64,000 bases of DNA from Ideonella aquatica (GTDB taxonomy: Bacteria; Pseudomonadota; Gammaproteobacteria; Burkholderiales; Burkholderiaceae_C): contig NZ_JAGQDE010000001.1 in the NCBI RefSeq assembly GCF_018069755.1, positions 248,001 to 312,000 of the forward strand. Reading direction: 5' to 3'. How positions within the stretch are numbered: position 1 is the stretch's first letter; every line of letters begins with the position of its first letter. The position numbers and the translations under genes were made by a program. This document shows, one piece after another, positions 29,187 through 38,900 of this stretch. The notes under the pieces were generated by a model that did not search any database, was not told the origin of the DNA, and saw only the letters and a list, made by a program, of their open reading frames with translations.

Positions 29187-31153
29187 GCCGGAGCTCCTTG
29201 CGCCACGGTGGCGGCGCGGCGGGTGCTGCGGTAGCGGCGGTCACTCACCGCCAGTGCGCCGCCCAGCGACATCAGCACGCAGCCCAGCCAGATCCAGGTG
29301 ATCATCGGCTTGTGCTGCACGCGCAGCGTCCAGGCGCCATCGGGCAGGGCTTCGCCCATCGAGACATACAGGTCGCGGGCGAGGTTGGTGTCGATCGCGG
29401 CCTCGGTCATCGGGTTGCTCTGCACGCGGTAGACGCGCTTTTGCGGCGTCAGCGTGGCCACCACCGCACCGTTGCGGGTGACCTCGACCGTGCCCTGCAC
29501 CGCGCGGTAGTTGGGGCCGGGTACCTCGTCCAGCGACTTCAGCGTGAACTGGTAGCCACCGACCTGGGTGCTGTCGCCGGGCATCATGCGCACGTCGCGC
29601 TCGGTCTCGTGGGTGCGCACCACCGTCACGCCCAGGATGAAGGCCGCCACGCCCAGGTGGGCCAGCAGCATGCCGCCCTGCGCGCGGCCGATCTGCCGCA
29701 GCGCCTGCATCGCCCGGCCGGCGCGGGCGGCCGGCAGCAGTCGCTCAGCCAGGTCGGTCAGCACGCCGGCAGCGACCCAGTAGGCCATCAGGTATCCCAG
29801 CACCGAGCCGAACGAGGCGCGGCCGGCCAGCACCGCCGTGGCGGCGGCGGCCAGCACCGTGACCAGGGCCGCCCAGCGCACGCGGCGCGCCAGCGAGGGG
29901 ATCTCGTCGCCCTTCCAGCGCGCCAGCGGGCCCACGCCCAGCAGGAAGATCATCGGCGCCATCAGGCCGGTGAAGACCTGGTCGAAGTAGGGCGGGCCGA
30001 CCGAGATCTTGCCCAGGCCCATCGCATCCAGGAACAAGGGGTAGAGCGTGCCCAGCAGCACCGCGCCACAGGCGGCGGCGAACAGCATGTTGTTGGCCAG
30101 CAGCGCGGCCTCCTTGGACACGGCGGCAAAGCGCTGGCCCAGGCCCACCTGGCTGGCGCGCCAAGCGTAGAGTAGCAGCGAGGCGCCCACCACGATCACC
30201 AGGAAGGCCAGGATGAACAGGCCGCGGCGCGGGTCGGTGGCAAAGGCATGCACGCTGGACAGCACGCCCGAGCGGACCAGGAAGGTGCCCAGCAGCGACA
30301 GCGAGAACGCGACGATGGCCAGCAGCACCGTCCAGGCCTTGAAGCTGCCGCGCTTCTCGGTCACCGCCAGCGAGTGGATCAGCGCCGTGCCCAGCAGCCA
30401 GGGCATGAAGGAGGCGTTCTCCACCGGGTCCCAGAACCACCAGCCGCCCCAGCCCAGCTCATAGTAGGCCCAGGCGCTGCCCAGCGCGATGCCCAGGGTC
30501 AGGAAGATCCAGGCCGCCACCGTCCAGGGGCGCGACCAGCGCGCCCAGGTGGCGTCCAGATGGCCGCCGATCAGCGCCGCGATGGCAAACGCATAGGCCA
30601 CCGAGAAACCCACGTAGCCCATGTAGAGCATCGGCGGGTGGAACACCATGCCCGGGTCCTGCAGCAGCGGGTTCAGGTCGCGGCCATCGGGCGCCGCCGG
30701 GATCAGGCGATCAAAGGGGTTGGAGGTGAACAGCGTGAAGGCCAGAAAGCCCACGCCGATCCAGCCCATCACCGCCAGCACCCGCGCCACCACCGGCTCG
30801 GGCAGCGCGCGCGAAAAGGCGGCCACCGCCAGTGACCACACCGACAGCATGCCCACCCACAGCAGCAGCGAGCCCTCGTGGCCGCCCCAGACGCCGGCCA
30901 GCCGGTAGGCCAGCGGCAGGGCCGAGTTGGAGTTGGTGGCCACGTACAGCACCGAGAAGTCGTGCCGCACGAACGACGCCGCCAGACAGCCCAGCGCGAT
31001 GAACACCAGCAGCGCCTGCCAGGCCGCCAGTGGACGGCCCAGGGCCATCCAGTCGGCGCGGCCGCGCTGCGCGCCCATCAGCGGCATCACGCCTTGCAGC
31101 AGGGCCACGCCCAGCGCCAGGATCAGGGCCAGGTGGCCGAGTTCAGGGATCAC
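29183..31153 (-). CDS. ccmF: Heme lyase CcmF
   Basis: A 656-residue polytopic inner-membrane protein with about 15 helices, the core of the cytochrome c heme ligase. It shows the Trp-rich heme-handling motif [19 protein letters not shown] and the conserved [14 protein letters not shown] block with a heme-ligand His. The C-terminal periplasmic domain (about 510-620) includes [24 protein letters not shown]. It receives heme from holo-CcmE and attaches it to CXXCH motifs. It overlaps ccmE and ccmG by four bases each. Confidence 0.96.
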   Translation of the reverse strand: MIPELGHLALILALGVALLQGVMPLMGAQRGRADWMALGRPLAAWQALLVFIALGCLAASFVRHDFSVLYVATNSNSALPLAYRLAGVWGGHEGSLLLWVGMLSVWSLAVAAFSRALPEPVVARVLAVMGWIGVGFLAFTLFTSNPFDRLIPAAPDGRDLNPLLQDPGMVFHPPMLYMGYVGFSVAYAFAIAALIGGHLDATWARWSRPWTVAAWIFLTLGIALGSAWAYYELGWGGWWFWDPVENASFMPWLLGTALIHSLAVTEKRGSFKAWTVLLAIVAFSLSLLGTFLVRSGVLSSVHAFATDPRRGLFILAFLVIVVGASLLLYAWRASQVGLGQRFAAVSKEAALLANNMLFAAACGAVLLGTLYPLFLDAMGLGKISVGPPYFDQVFTGLMAPMIFLLGVGPLARWKGDEIPSLARRVRWAALVTVLAAAATAVLAGRASFGSVLGYLMAYWVAAGVLTDLAERLLPAARAGRAMQALRQIGRAQGGMLLAHLGVAAFILGVTVVRTHETERDVRMMPGDSTQVGGYQFTLKSLDEVPGPNYRAVQGTVEVTRNGAVVATLTPQKRVYRVQSNPMTEAAIDTNLARDLYVSMGEALPDGAWTLRVQHKPMITWIWLGCVLMSLGGALAVSDRRYRSTRRAATVAQGAPA

Positions 31154-31617
31154 TTCGCGCCTCCTTGGGGCACCACCAGCGTCTCGCTGGGGGGCGGCGC
31201 TTGGCCGGCCTTCTTCAGGGCTTCAGCCGCCTCGGGCGGCATGTAGTTCTCATCGTGCTTGGCCAGCACTTCCTTGGCCATGAAGCCGCCGTCCGGGCCC
31301 AGCGTGCCCTGCGCGACCACACCCTTGCCCTCCTTGAAGAGGTCGGGCAGCGTGCCGTCGAAGCGCACCGGCACCTCGCGCACCGTGTCGGTGACGACGA
31401 ACTGGGCGGTGATGCCCTCGCGGCTGACGCTGCCGGTCTTGACCAGGCCGCCCAGGCGGAAAGTGCGCTCCTTCGGGGCCTCGCCGGCGGCGATCTGGCT
31501 GGGGGTGTAGAAAAACACCATGTTGCTGCGGAAGGCATTGAGCACCAGCGCGGCAATGCCCGCCAGTGCCAGCAGCACCACGCCAATGATCGTGAATCGC
31601 TTCTGGCGCGGCGTCAT
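31150..31617 (-). CDS. ccmE: Heme chaperone CcmE
   Basis: A 155-residue periplasmic heme chaperone. It has an N-terminal helix (about 8-28, [19 protein letters not shown]), an OB-fold, and the heme-attachment motif [11 protein letters not shown]. The covalent heme-binding His is residue 121, with Tyr four residues on. The start is the ATG that overlaps the ccmD stop (ATGA); a longer frame upstream lies over ccmD and is rejected. It ferries heme from CcmC/D to CcmF. Confidence 0.94.
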   Translation of the reverse strand: MTPRQKRFTIIGVVLLALAGIAALVLNAFRSNMVFFYTPSQIAAGEAPKERTFRLGGLVKTGSVSREGITAQFVVTDTVREVPVRFDGTLPDLFKEGKGVVAQGTLGPDGGFMAKEVLAKHDENYMPPEAAEALKKAGQAPPPSETLVVPQGGAK

Positions 31618-31778
31618 GCGTCGGCCCCTTCGCGCGCGGCGGCCCGGGCGCGCGCCAGGCGGCGCCGCGAGGTGATCGCATCCACCGCCATCACCAGCAC
31701 GGTGAAGGCATAGGCGCCCCAGACAAAGCGGCCATGACCGCCCATCGCCAGGAAGGCGTCCAGTGAGTCCCACTGCAT
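31614..31778 (-). CDS. ccmD: Heme exporter small protein CcmD
   Basis: A 54-residue protein read directly from the bases between ccmE and ccmC. It begins [20 protein letters not shown], has one membrane helix ([15 protein letters not shown]) and ends in a basic tail ([18 protein letters not shown]). The GGHGxFVW...Y motif before the helix is the CcmD signature. It starts 2 bases after the ccmC stop and overlaps the ccmE start by four bases. CcmD helps release holo-CcmE from the CcmABC complex. Confidence 0.92.
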   Translation of the reverse strand: MQWDSLDAFLAMGGHGRFVWGAYAFTVLVMAVDAITSRRRLARARAAAREGADA

Positions 31779-31780
31779 TC

Positions 31781-32533
31781 TCAGGATTCCTCGGTGTGTC
31801 GGTAGCGCTGGGCCACCCAGTCGGATTCGGATTCAAGCTCCAGCACCAGCGCGCGGGCGCGGCTGAAGATCACGGCAAAGGCAAAGGCCCAGAAGGCGAT
31901 CGTCATCAGGCCCATGGCCTGCAGCATCGTCTGCGCCATCTTGGGGGCCGCCGTCATGCTGATGGAGGCGCCCTGGTGCAGCGTGTTCCACCAGCGTACC
32001 GAAAAATAGATGATCGGCACATTAAGAGCCCCTACCAGCGACAGCAGCGCGCCGGCCTGGGCCGAGCGGCGCGGGTCGTCGATGGCCTCGACCAGGGCGA
32101 TGTAGCCCAGGTAGAGCAGCAGCAGGATCAGCTCCGAGGTCAGCCGCGCATCCCACACCCACCAGGTGCCCCAGGTGGGCTGGCCCCACAGCGCGCCGGT
32201 GACCAATGCCACCGCGGTGAACATTGCGCCGGTGGGCGCGATGGCGCGCGCCAGCGTGCTGCCCATGCGGGCGTTCAGGCCCCAGCCCAGCGCGCTCCAG
32301 AAGGCAATGGCCAGGTACAGCAGCATGCTCATCCAGGCGGCGGGGACGTGGATGAAGATGATGCGGTAGGCCTCGCCCTGCTGGAAATCGGTGGGGGCGA
32401 CGAAGAAGCCCATCCACAGCCCGGCCAGGCCGGTGAGCAGGGCCACCGCCCAGCACCAGGGGGTGGCGGCGGCGGCCAGCGCGTCGAAGCGCGACGGGGC
32501 GGCAAAGGTGGTCCAGCGCAGGCGAGCGTTCAT
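31781..32533 (-). CDS. ccmC: Heme transporter/holo-CcmE synthase CcmC
   Basis: A 250-residue inner-membrane protein with six helices and the tryptophan-rich signature [17 protein letters not shown]. His residues flank it in [10 protein letters not shown] and NTLHQGASI and ligate heme. CcmC loads heme onto CcmE. The ATG at [10 protein letters not shown] is used; an upstream TTG six codons earlier is possible but less likely. It lies 4 bases after the ccmB stop. Confidence 0.94.
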   Translation of the reverse strand: MNARLRWTTFAAPSRFDALAAAATPWCWAVALLTGLAGLWMGFFVAPTDFQQGEAYRIIFIHVPAAWMSMLLYLAIAFWSALGWGLNARMGSTLARAIAPTGAMFTAVALVTGALWGQPTWGTWWVWDARLTSELILLLLYLGYIALVEAIDDPRRSAQAGALLSLVGALNVPIIYFSVRWWNTLHQGASISMTAAPKMAQTMLQAMGLMTIAFWAFAFAVIFSRARALVLELESESDWVAQRYRHTEES

Positions 32534-32537
32534 GGGG

Positions 32538-33194
32538 TCATTCAACAGCAATGCGCAAGGCAGCGGCGGCGGCCGGCGGCGCCACCAGGGTGGTCAGGAT
32601 CAGCAGCGCGCCCAGCAGCGACAGCGGCGCCTGCGCCGACTCGCCATGCTGCGCCGCCACCACCGCGCCACTGCCGAAGATCAGCGCCGGCACTGCCAGC
32701 GGCAGCACCAGCAGGAAGACCAGCGTGGCGCCGTTGCGCAGGCCCAGCGTCAGCGCGCCGCCCAGCGCGCCCAGCAGGCTCAGCACCGGCGTGCCCAGCA
32801 GCAGCGCCAGCGCCAGCATGCCCGAGGTGGCAGCGTCCAGGTTGAACAGCAGCCCGGCCAGCGGCGACAGCAGCACCAGCGGCGCGCCACCCTGCAGCCA
32901 GTGCGCCAGCACGCGCACGGCGACCAGGCCGGGCAGCCAGTGGCGGCCGATCAGCATCTGCTCAAGGGTGCCATCCTGCCAGTCGCCGCTGAACAGCGTG
33001 CCCACCGACAGCATCATCGCCAGCAGCGCACACACCCACACCACGCCCGGCGCGATGCGCGCCAGCAGCGTGGCATCGGCGCCCACGCCCAGCGGGAACA
33101 GCGCCAGCGCGGCGATGAAGAAGGCCAGCGGCAGCAGCCACTGCCCGGGCGAACGGGCGGCCAGCAGCAGGTCGCGGCGCAGCAGATCGATCAT
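32538..33194 (-). CDS. ccmB: Heme exporter permease CcmB
   Basis: A 218-residue membrane protein with six hydrophobic helices. It carries the family features LRRDLLLAARSPGQWLLPLAFF at the N-terminus and SGDWQDGTLEQML, typical of CcmB. It forms an ABC complex with CcmA and drives release of holo-CcmE. It overlaps ccmA by four bases. Confidence 0.93.
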   Translation of the reverse strand: MIDLLRRDLLLAARSPGQWLLPLAFFIAALALFPLGVGADATLLARIAPGVVWVCALLAMMLSVGTLFSGDWQDGTLEQMLIGRHWLPGLVAVRVLAHWLQGGAPLVLLSPLAGLLFNLDAATSGMLALALLLGTPVLSLLGALGGALTLGLRNGATLVFLLVLPLAVPALIFGSGAVVAAQHGESAQAPLSLLGALLILTTLVAPPAAAAALRIAVE

Positions 33195-33799
33195 GGCGCA
33201 GCGACCGCGGACAGGTCCAGGGTGTCCAGACCGGGCAGGTGCACGGCCTGGTGGCTGGTCAGCACCAGCGCACCGCCGGCTGCACGGTGGGCCTGCAGCA
33301 CCTCGTCAAGCAGGGCGCAGGCCTGGCGGTCCAGCGCGTCATAGGGCTCGTCGAGCAGCCACACCCGCGCCTCGCCCAGCCACAGGCGCGCCAGCGCCAG
33401 CTTGCGCCGCTGGCCCTGCGAGAGCTTGCGCACCGGGAAGTCCATGCGCCGGCCCAGGCCGACGCGCTCGAGCACGGCGCGCAGCCGCGTGTCGTCGGGC
33501 ACCGGCCCATGCAGGCTGCACAGGAAGCGCAGCGCCTCGCCCACGGTCAACTCGTCCTTCAGCGCGTTGGTGTGGCCCAGGTAGGCCACCGGTGCGTGGC
33601 GATCGATGCGGCCTGCCGCCGCCGGCGCCAGCCCGGCCAGCAGGCGCAGCAGGCTGGTCTTGCCGCTGCCATTGGCGCCCTGGAGCCACAGCGCCTGGCC
33701 GGCGCGCAGCTGCAGGCCCAGGCCGCTGAAGACGCGCCGGCCGCCGCGGCGGCAGCCGAGGTCGGTGGCGGTCAGCAGGTCTGCATCGTCAGAGGTCAA
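33191..33799 (-). CDS. ccmA: Heme exporter ATPase CcmA
   Basis: A 202-residue ABC ATPase. It has the Walker A motif GANGSGKTS, the signature region LSQGQRRKLALARL, the Walker B motif VWLLDEP and the H-loop LTSHQ. The length is normal for CcmA. The start overlaps the end of the upstream outer-membrane protein gene by 11 bases. This ties the ccm set transcriptionally, and probably translationally, to the multiheme cytochrome genes. Confidence 0.94.
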   Translation of the reverse strand: MTSDDADLLTATDLGCRRGGRRVFSGLGLQLRAGQALWLQGANGSGKTSLLRLLAGLAPAAAGRIDRHAPVAYLGHTNALKDELTVGEALRFLCSLHGPVPDDTRLRAVLERVGLGRRMDFPVRKLSQGQRRKLALARLWLGEARVWLLDEPYDALDRQACALLDEVLQAHRAAGGALVLTSHQAVHLPGLDTLDLSAVAAP

Positions 33800-35972
33800 G
33801 CCGGTAACCCAGGTAATAGAACACGCGCGTGGAGTTGTCGTTGAGCGTCGGGCTGGTGGTCTTGCTGGATTCGGCGCTGACCTCGCCCTCGATGACCCAT
33901 TTCTCGCCGCCGCGCCAGGCCAGGCGCAGGCCCGGGCTCCAGCGCAGGGTCTTCACGCTGCCGGTGCCATTGTCACCGTAGACGCGCAGCGACGGTTCCA
34001 GCTGCAGCCTGGCCGTGGGCGCCGACATGTTGTTGTAGCTGAGTTGCCAGCCGTTGTGGCCCGGCTGCTTGAACAGCGTCAGGCTGGCCACGTGGGTGTC
34101 GCGCTCGGAGTAGAGGTTGGTGCCGATCAGCTGCAGGCTGCCGGACCAGATGTTGCCCGAGGCCGGGCTGCCGGGGTAGTTGATCGAGGGCACCGGCGCG
34201 ATCGCGCCGACGCTGGTCAGGCGGATGTCGGCGCCCACCTGCCACTGCGGCGTGACCGGGTGCGTGACGCCGACCAGCCCCTGTTTGGAGTAGGCGGTGG
34301 TGGCCGCCACCGACTGGCGCAGATCGCTCAGGCTGCGGTAGGCCAGCAGGTCGGACAGACGGCGCGGCAGAGCCCGGTTCGGATCGGCGAAGAACAGCGC
34401 ATTGCCCAGCATCAGCAGCGGCACGGCGCGGTAGTCGGCCAGCACGTTCACTGTGGTGCCGCCCGACAGCGTGGTCGTGCCCTGCAGCGAGGCCACGTTG
34501 GTGCCGCGCAGCGTCAGGTCGTACTCGTACTGGCTGAAGACCGAGGTCGAGCCTTCGAACCAGCGCATGTCCAGGCCCAGGGCCTGGCGATCGACCTGGC
34601 CGTCGATCTGCTGCTGCATCAGGTAGAGGCTGGCGCCCAGGTTCTCGGTCAGCGCCTCGGCGTCCAGCGAGAGACCGCCGAAGTAGCGACGGGTGTCGAG
34701 CAGCTCATCGGTGGGCTGGCCGGCCACCGCGCCGATCTTCCACTTGGGCTTGAAGGTCCAGCTGCCCTGGACACCGTCGAAGCGGCCCAGGACGCCGCCG
34801 CCCAGGCCGCTCTGCCGGCCCACGCGGGCCTGCAGGCCGGGGCCGGTCTCCTTCCAGTCGACATAGGCCGCGGTCAGGCGATTGCGCGAGGGCCGGCCAA
34901 GCATCATCTCGTAGGTATGGTTGTCGCGAAAAGCGGCGCGCAGGTCGCGTTCGGTGTCGCGCTGGCGCCAGTTCAGGTCGATCGAGGACGAGAGCTGCTT
35001 CTGGTCGGTGCCCGACAGCGTGGTGTCCGAGATGATCTTGGGCAACTGGCCCTCAAGCGGTGTGTCCTTCAGCACCGTCTGGGTTTGCGAGGCGCCGCCG
35101 TAGAAGTACTGCGACCACGAGCCGGTCAGCTGGCTGGTGGCGGCGCGGCGCGCGGCGTCGGTCGGCTCGGCCTGCGCCACGGTGGGGGCCGGCGCACTGC
35201 CGCCGCCCAGCTCGGCCAACAGGCTGCGCATGCGCGGCGCACCGTTGCCCGACGGGTAGAGCTGCAGGTACAGGTCGGCCTCGCGCTGCGCGCCAGCGCG
35301 GTCGCCCTTGGCCAGGCGGGCCGCGGCGATGGCCTCCTGGGCCTCCGGCGTGCGGGCGTTGGGCGGCAGGTTCAGGGCCTCGTTGAGCTGCTCGATCGCC
35401 AGGTCGGGCTCGCCGCGGGTGAGCGATTCCCGCGCCAGCCCGATCAGCTGGCCGGCCCGGGCGGTGACCTCGGCGTCGCTGGGCGTGCCGATCACCGGTG
35501 CCGGCTCGATCAGCGCCGACGGGGCGCTGCTGAGCGCTTCGCCCTGGCCTTCAAGCACCACATCGATCGAGCGGTTGTCGCGGCCGGCGCGGGCGCGCAT
35601 GCGCACGCCCTTGTCGATGCGCACCACCAGCTTGCGGTTGGTCAGCTCGCGTGCCGTGCCGTCCTCGGTGACCACGACGCGCGGCAGCGCGGCGGTCTGC
35701 AGTTGGCGTCGCTCGCCGTCGATGAAGTTGGGTTGCTCGCGGCTGGTCACCACGTCGTAGTAGACCTGGAGGAGGTCGTCGGCGCCTGAGGCCACGCTGC
35801 GGCGCAGCTGCACCTGCACGGTCATGCGGATCGTCATCACCGCGTCCTTGCCTTCGCGGCGCAGCGCCAGGTCGTCGATGACCTGGGCCTGCACCGCGGA
35901 CGCGGACAGGGCGATCGCGGCCGCCAGGGCCAGCGGATGGGAGCGCAGACGGGTGGGTTGGTGGTGGGTCAT
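33789..35972 (-). CDS. Exported TPR plus beta-barrel outer-membrane protein of the multiheme operon
   Basis: A 727-residue protein with a Sec signal peptide (about 1-30, ending SAVQAQ). An N-terminal domain (about 31-150) is followed by a helical TPR-like part (about 165-275, IGLARESLTRGEPDLAIEQLNEAL and later AAARLAKGDRAGAQREADLYLQLYP). A long region of alternating polar/hydrophobic strands rich in aromatic and Gly residues (about 290-727) ends YLGYRLDL, as expected of an outer-membrane barrel. It contains no CXXCH. Placed 12 bases after the large cytochrome and before ccmA, it is likely the outer-membrane partner of that cytochrome. It might be a porin sheath, as MtrB/PioB are, or a cell-surface scaffold. 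I saw no clear homology to MtrB. Confidence 0.7.
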   Translation of the reverse strand: MTHHQPTRLRSHPLALAAAIALSASAVQAQVIDDLALRREGKDAVMTIRMTVQVQLRRSVASGADDLLQVYYDVVTSREQPNFIDGERRQLQTAALPRVVVTEDGTARELTNRKLVVRIDKGVRMRARAGRDNRSIDVVLEGQGEALSSAPSALIEPAPVIGTPSDAEVTARAGQLIGLARESLTRGEPDLAIEQLNEALNLPPNARTPEAQEAIAAARLAKGDRAGAQREADLYLQLYPSGNGAPRMRSLLAELGGGSAPAPTVAQAEPTDAARRAATSQLTGSWSQYFYGGASQTQTVLKDTPLEGQLPKIISDTTLSGTDQKQLSSSIDLNWRQRDTERDLRAAFRDNHTYEMMLGRPSRNRLTAAYVDWKETGPGLQARVGRQSGLGGGVLGRFDGVQGSWTFKPKWKIGAVAGQPTDELLDTRRYFGGLSLDAEALTENLGASLYLMQQQIDGQVDRQALGLDMRWFEGSTSVFSQYEYDLTLRGTNVASLQGTTTLSGGTTVNVLADYRAVPLLMLGNALFFADPNRALPRRLSDLLAYRSLSDLRQSVAATTAYSKQGLVGVTHPVTPQWQVGADIRLTSVGAIAPVPSINYPGSPASGNIWSGSLQLIGTNLYSERDTHVASLTLFKQPGHNGWQLSYNNMSAPTARLQLEPSLRVYGDNGTGSVKTLRWSPGLRLAWRGGEKWVIEGEVSAESSKTTSPTLNDNSTRVFYYLGYRLDL

Positions 35973-35984
35973 GGTCGGGCCTCC

Positions 35985-38900
35985 TCAGTCCCATTCGGTG
36001 TAGGTGCTGCCCTTGCCGCCCAGGGGCTTGTGGCAACCGGATTCGGAGCAGTCGAGCGGGGTCTTGCCCTTGGCCTCGTGGGTCAGCGACTTGCGCTCCA
36101 TATTGCCCAGGTAGCTGGTGCCGCTGGCATGGCAGGCCTTGCACCAGCCGGCGCCGCCGCCCAGGCTGCCGTTGTGGTTCATGCGCATCGTTCCCCAGCT
36201 GCTGGTGCTGCTGTGGCAGGCCTTGCAGTCCATCGCTGCACCGTTGAGCAGCTGGGTCTCGGGGATGTGGTTGGTCGGCTTGGCCTGCAGGCCCTGGCTG
36301 ACGTAGTTGCTGATGTGGCAGCCCTTGCAGGTCTGGCTGGCCACGGCCGAGTGGTTCATCGTCACCGAGGTGGCGAAACTGACCTGCGAGCGGTGGCAGG
36401 CATCGCACTTGGCGGTGGGCACGGTCACGGGGATATGCGTGGCCGGCTTGCCGCGGGCCGTGGTGCCGTTGTGGCAGTTGTCGCAGGTGCCCGAGCCGAT
36501 CTGGTCATTGGCCGAGTGCCGGTACTGCACGTTGTTCCAGCTGGCGGTGGAGCGGTGGCAGTCCTCGCACACCGTCACACCGTTGTGGACCGGCGTGGCC
36601 GGCTTGCCCACCGCGCCCAGGTAGCTGCCGGTGTGGCAGACCGCGCACTGGGTGCTGAGGCTGTAGTACGCATGGATGCGACCAGGGTTCCAGCTGGCGT
36701 AGCCGCTCTTGTGGCAGGCGTCGCAGTTGGCCGAGGCCATCACGGCAATCTGCTGGTAGGGCACGTGGTTGGCCGGCTTGCCGTCGGCCGGCGGGTAGCG
36801 GCCGGTGTGGCAGCTTGCGCATTGCGCGGTGACCACCACCTGCGTGTGGTTCCATTTGCTGGGTTTGAAGGCCGTGACCGTGTGGCAGGCCCAGCAGTTG
36901 GTGTTTCCGACCGGGATATGGTTGGCGCCCTTGCCGGTGGCCTGGCTGCCATTGTGGCAGCCCGCGCAATTGGTGTTGGCGCCAAAGCTGCCGTGGTCAG
37001 GCTTGCCGGTGGTGGCCCAGCTGCCGGTGTTGTGGCAATCCTCGCAGCGCGTCACGCCGTTGTGCACCGGGGTGGCCGGCTTGCCCACCGCGCCCAGGTA
37101 GCTGCCGGTGTGGCAGGTCGAGCACAGCGTGCTGACGCTGAAGTACAGGTGGAAGCGACCGGGGTTCCAACTGGCGTAGCCCGCCTTGTGGCAGGCATCG
37201 CAGTTGGCGCTGGCCGAGGGCGGAACCAGTTGGTAGGGCACATGGTTGCTCGGCTTGCCTTCTGCGGGCGGATAGCCGCCGGTGTGGCAACTGGCGCACT
37301 GGGCAGTGACCACCACCTGGCTGTGGTTCCACTTGCTGGGCTTGAAGGCGGTGACCGTGTGGCAGGCGTAGCAGTTGGTCAGGCCCACCGGGATGTGCCG
37401 GGCCGGCTTGCCCGTGGCCTGGCTGCCGTTGTGGCAGCTGGCGCAATTGGTGTTGCTGCCGTAGCTGCCGTGGTCCGGCTTGCCGTTGCTGTCCCAGCTG
37501 CTGGTCTTGTGGCAGCCCTCGCACTGGGTCACGCCGACGTGGACGGGTGTGGCCGGCTTGCCTGCGGCGCCCAGGTAGCTGCCGGTGTGGCAGGTGGCGC
37601 ACTGGCTGCTGACGTTGTAGTAGGCGTGGAACCTGCCCGGGTCCCAGCTGCCGTAGCCGGCCTTGTGGCAGGCGTCGCAATTGGCGCTGGCCGAGACGCT
37701 GACCTGCTGGTAGGGCACGTGGTTGCCGGGCTTGCCGTCGGCCGGCGGGTAGCGGCCGCTGTGGCAGCTGGCGCACTGCGCGGTCACCACGGTCTGGGTG
37801 TGGTTCCATTTGCTGGGCCGCCAGCTGCTGACGCCGTGGCAACTGAAGCAGTTGGACGCGCCCACCGGGATGTGGCTGGCGCCCTTGTCACTGGCGGTGC
37901 TGCCGTTGTGGCAGCTGGCGCAGTTGGTGCTGGCGCCGAAGCTGCCGTGGTCGGGCTTGCCGCTGCTGGCCCAACTGCTGGTGCTGTGGCAGCCCTCGCA
38001 GTTGCTGACGCCGTTGTGCACCGGCGTGGCGGGCTTGCCCACCGCCCCCATGTAGCTGCCGGTGTGACAGCTGCTGCACTGACTGCTGACGTTGTAGTAG
38101 GCGTGGAACTTGCCCGGGTCCCAGCTGCCGTAGCCGGCCTTGTGGCAGGCATCGCAATTGGCACTGGCCGAGACGCTGACCTTCTGGTAGGGCACGTGGT
38201 TGCCGGGCTTGCCGTCGGCCGGCGGGTAGCGGCCGCTGTGGCAGCTGGCGCACTGCGCGGTCACCACGGTCTGGGTGTGGTTCCACTTGCTGGGCTTCCA
38301 GGTGCCGGTGGTGTGGCAGCTGAAGCAATTGGTGCTGCCCACCGGGATGTGGCTGGCGCCCTTGTCACTGGCGGTGCTGCCGTTGTGGCAACTGGCGCAG
38401 TTGGTGCTGGCGCCGAAGCCCGAATGGTCGACCTTGGACACCGACCAGTTGCCGCTCGTGTGGCAGGCTTCGCAGGGCGCGGTGGTGGCGATGTGGTTGC
38501 CGGGCTTGCCCGACGCCGAGCCATAGCTGCCGCTGTGGCAGGTCGCGCACTGGCCGGTGGGATTGAAGCTGGCGTGAAAGCGCGCCCCGCTCCAGCTGGT
38601 GTAGCCGCTCTTGTGGCAGGCATCGCAGTTGGCACTGGCCGAGACGCTGACCTGCTGGTAGGGCAGGTGGTTCGATGGCCGGCCGTCGGCTGGCGGGTAG
38701 CTGCCGTTGTGGCAGCTGGCGCACTGTGCGGCGACCGGCTGCTGGGTGTGGTTCCAACGCGAGGGTTTCCAGCTGCCGGTGCCGTGGCAGCTCAGGCAGT
38801 TGGTGCTGCCGCTGGGGATGTGGTTGGCGGCCTTGCCGCTGGCCTGGCGCCCGTTGTGGCAGCTGGCGCAGTCGGTGGCCGAGGTGTAGCCGCTGTGGTC

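Noticed and set aside
36484-38875. Regular repeats that could suggest a CRISPR array
   Set aside because: The period is 477 bases, all steps are multiples of three and the units encode heme motifs; no short repeat-spacer pattern or cas genes.
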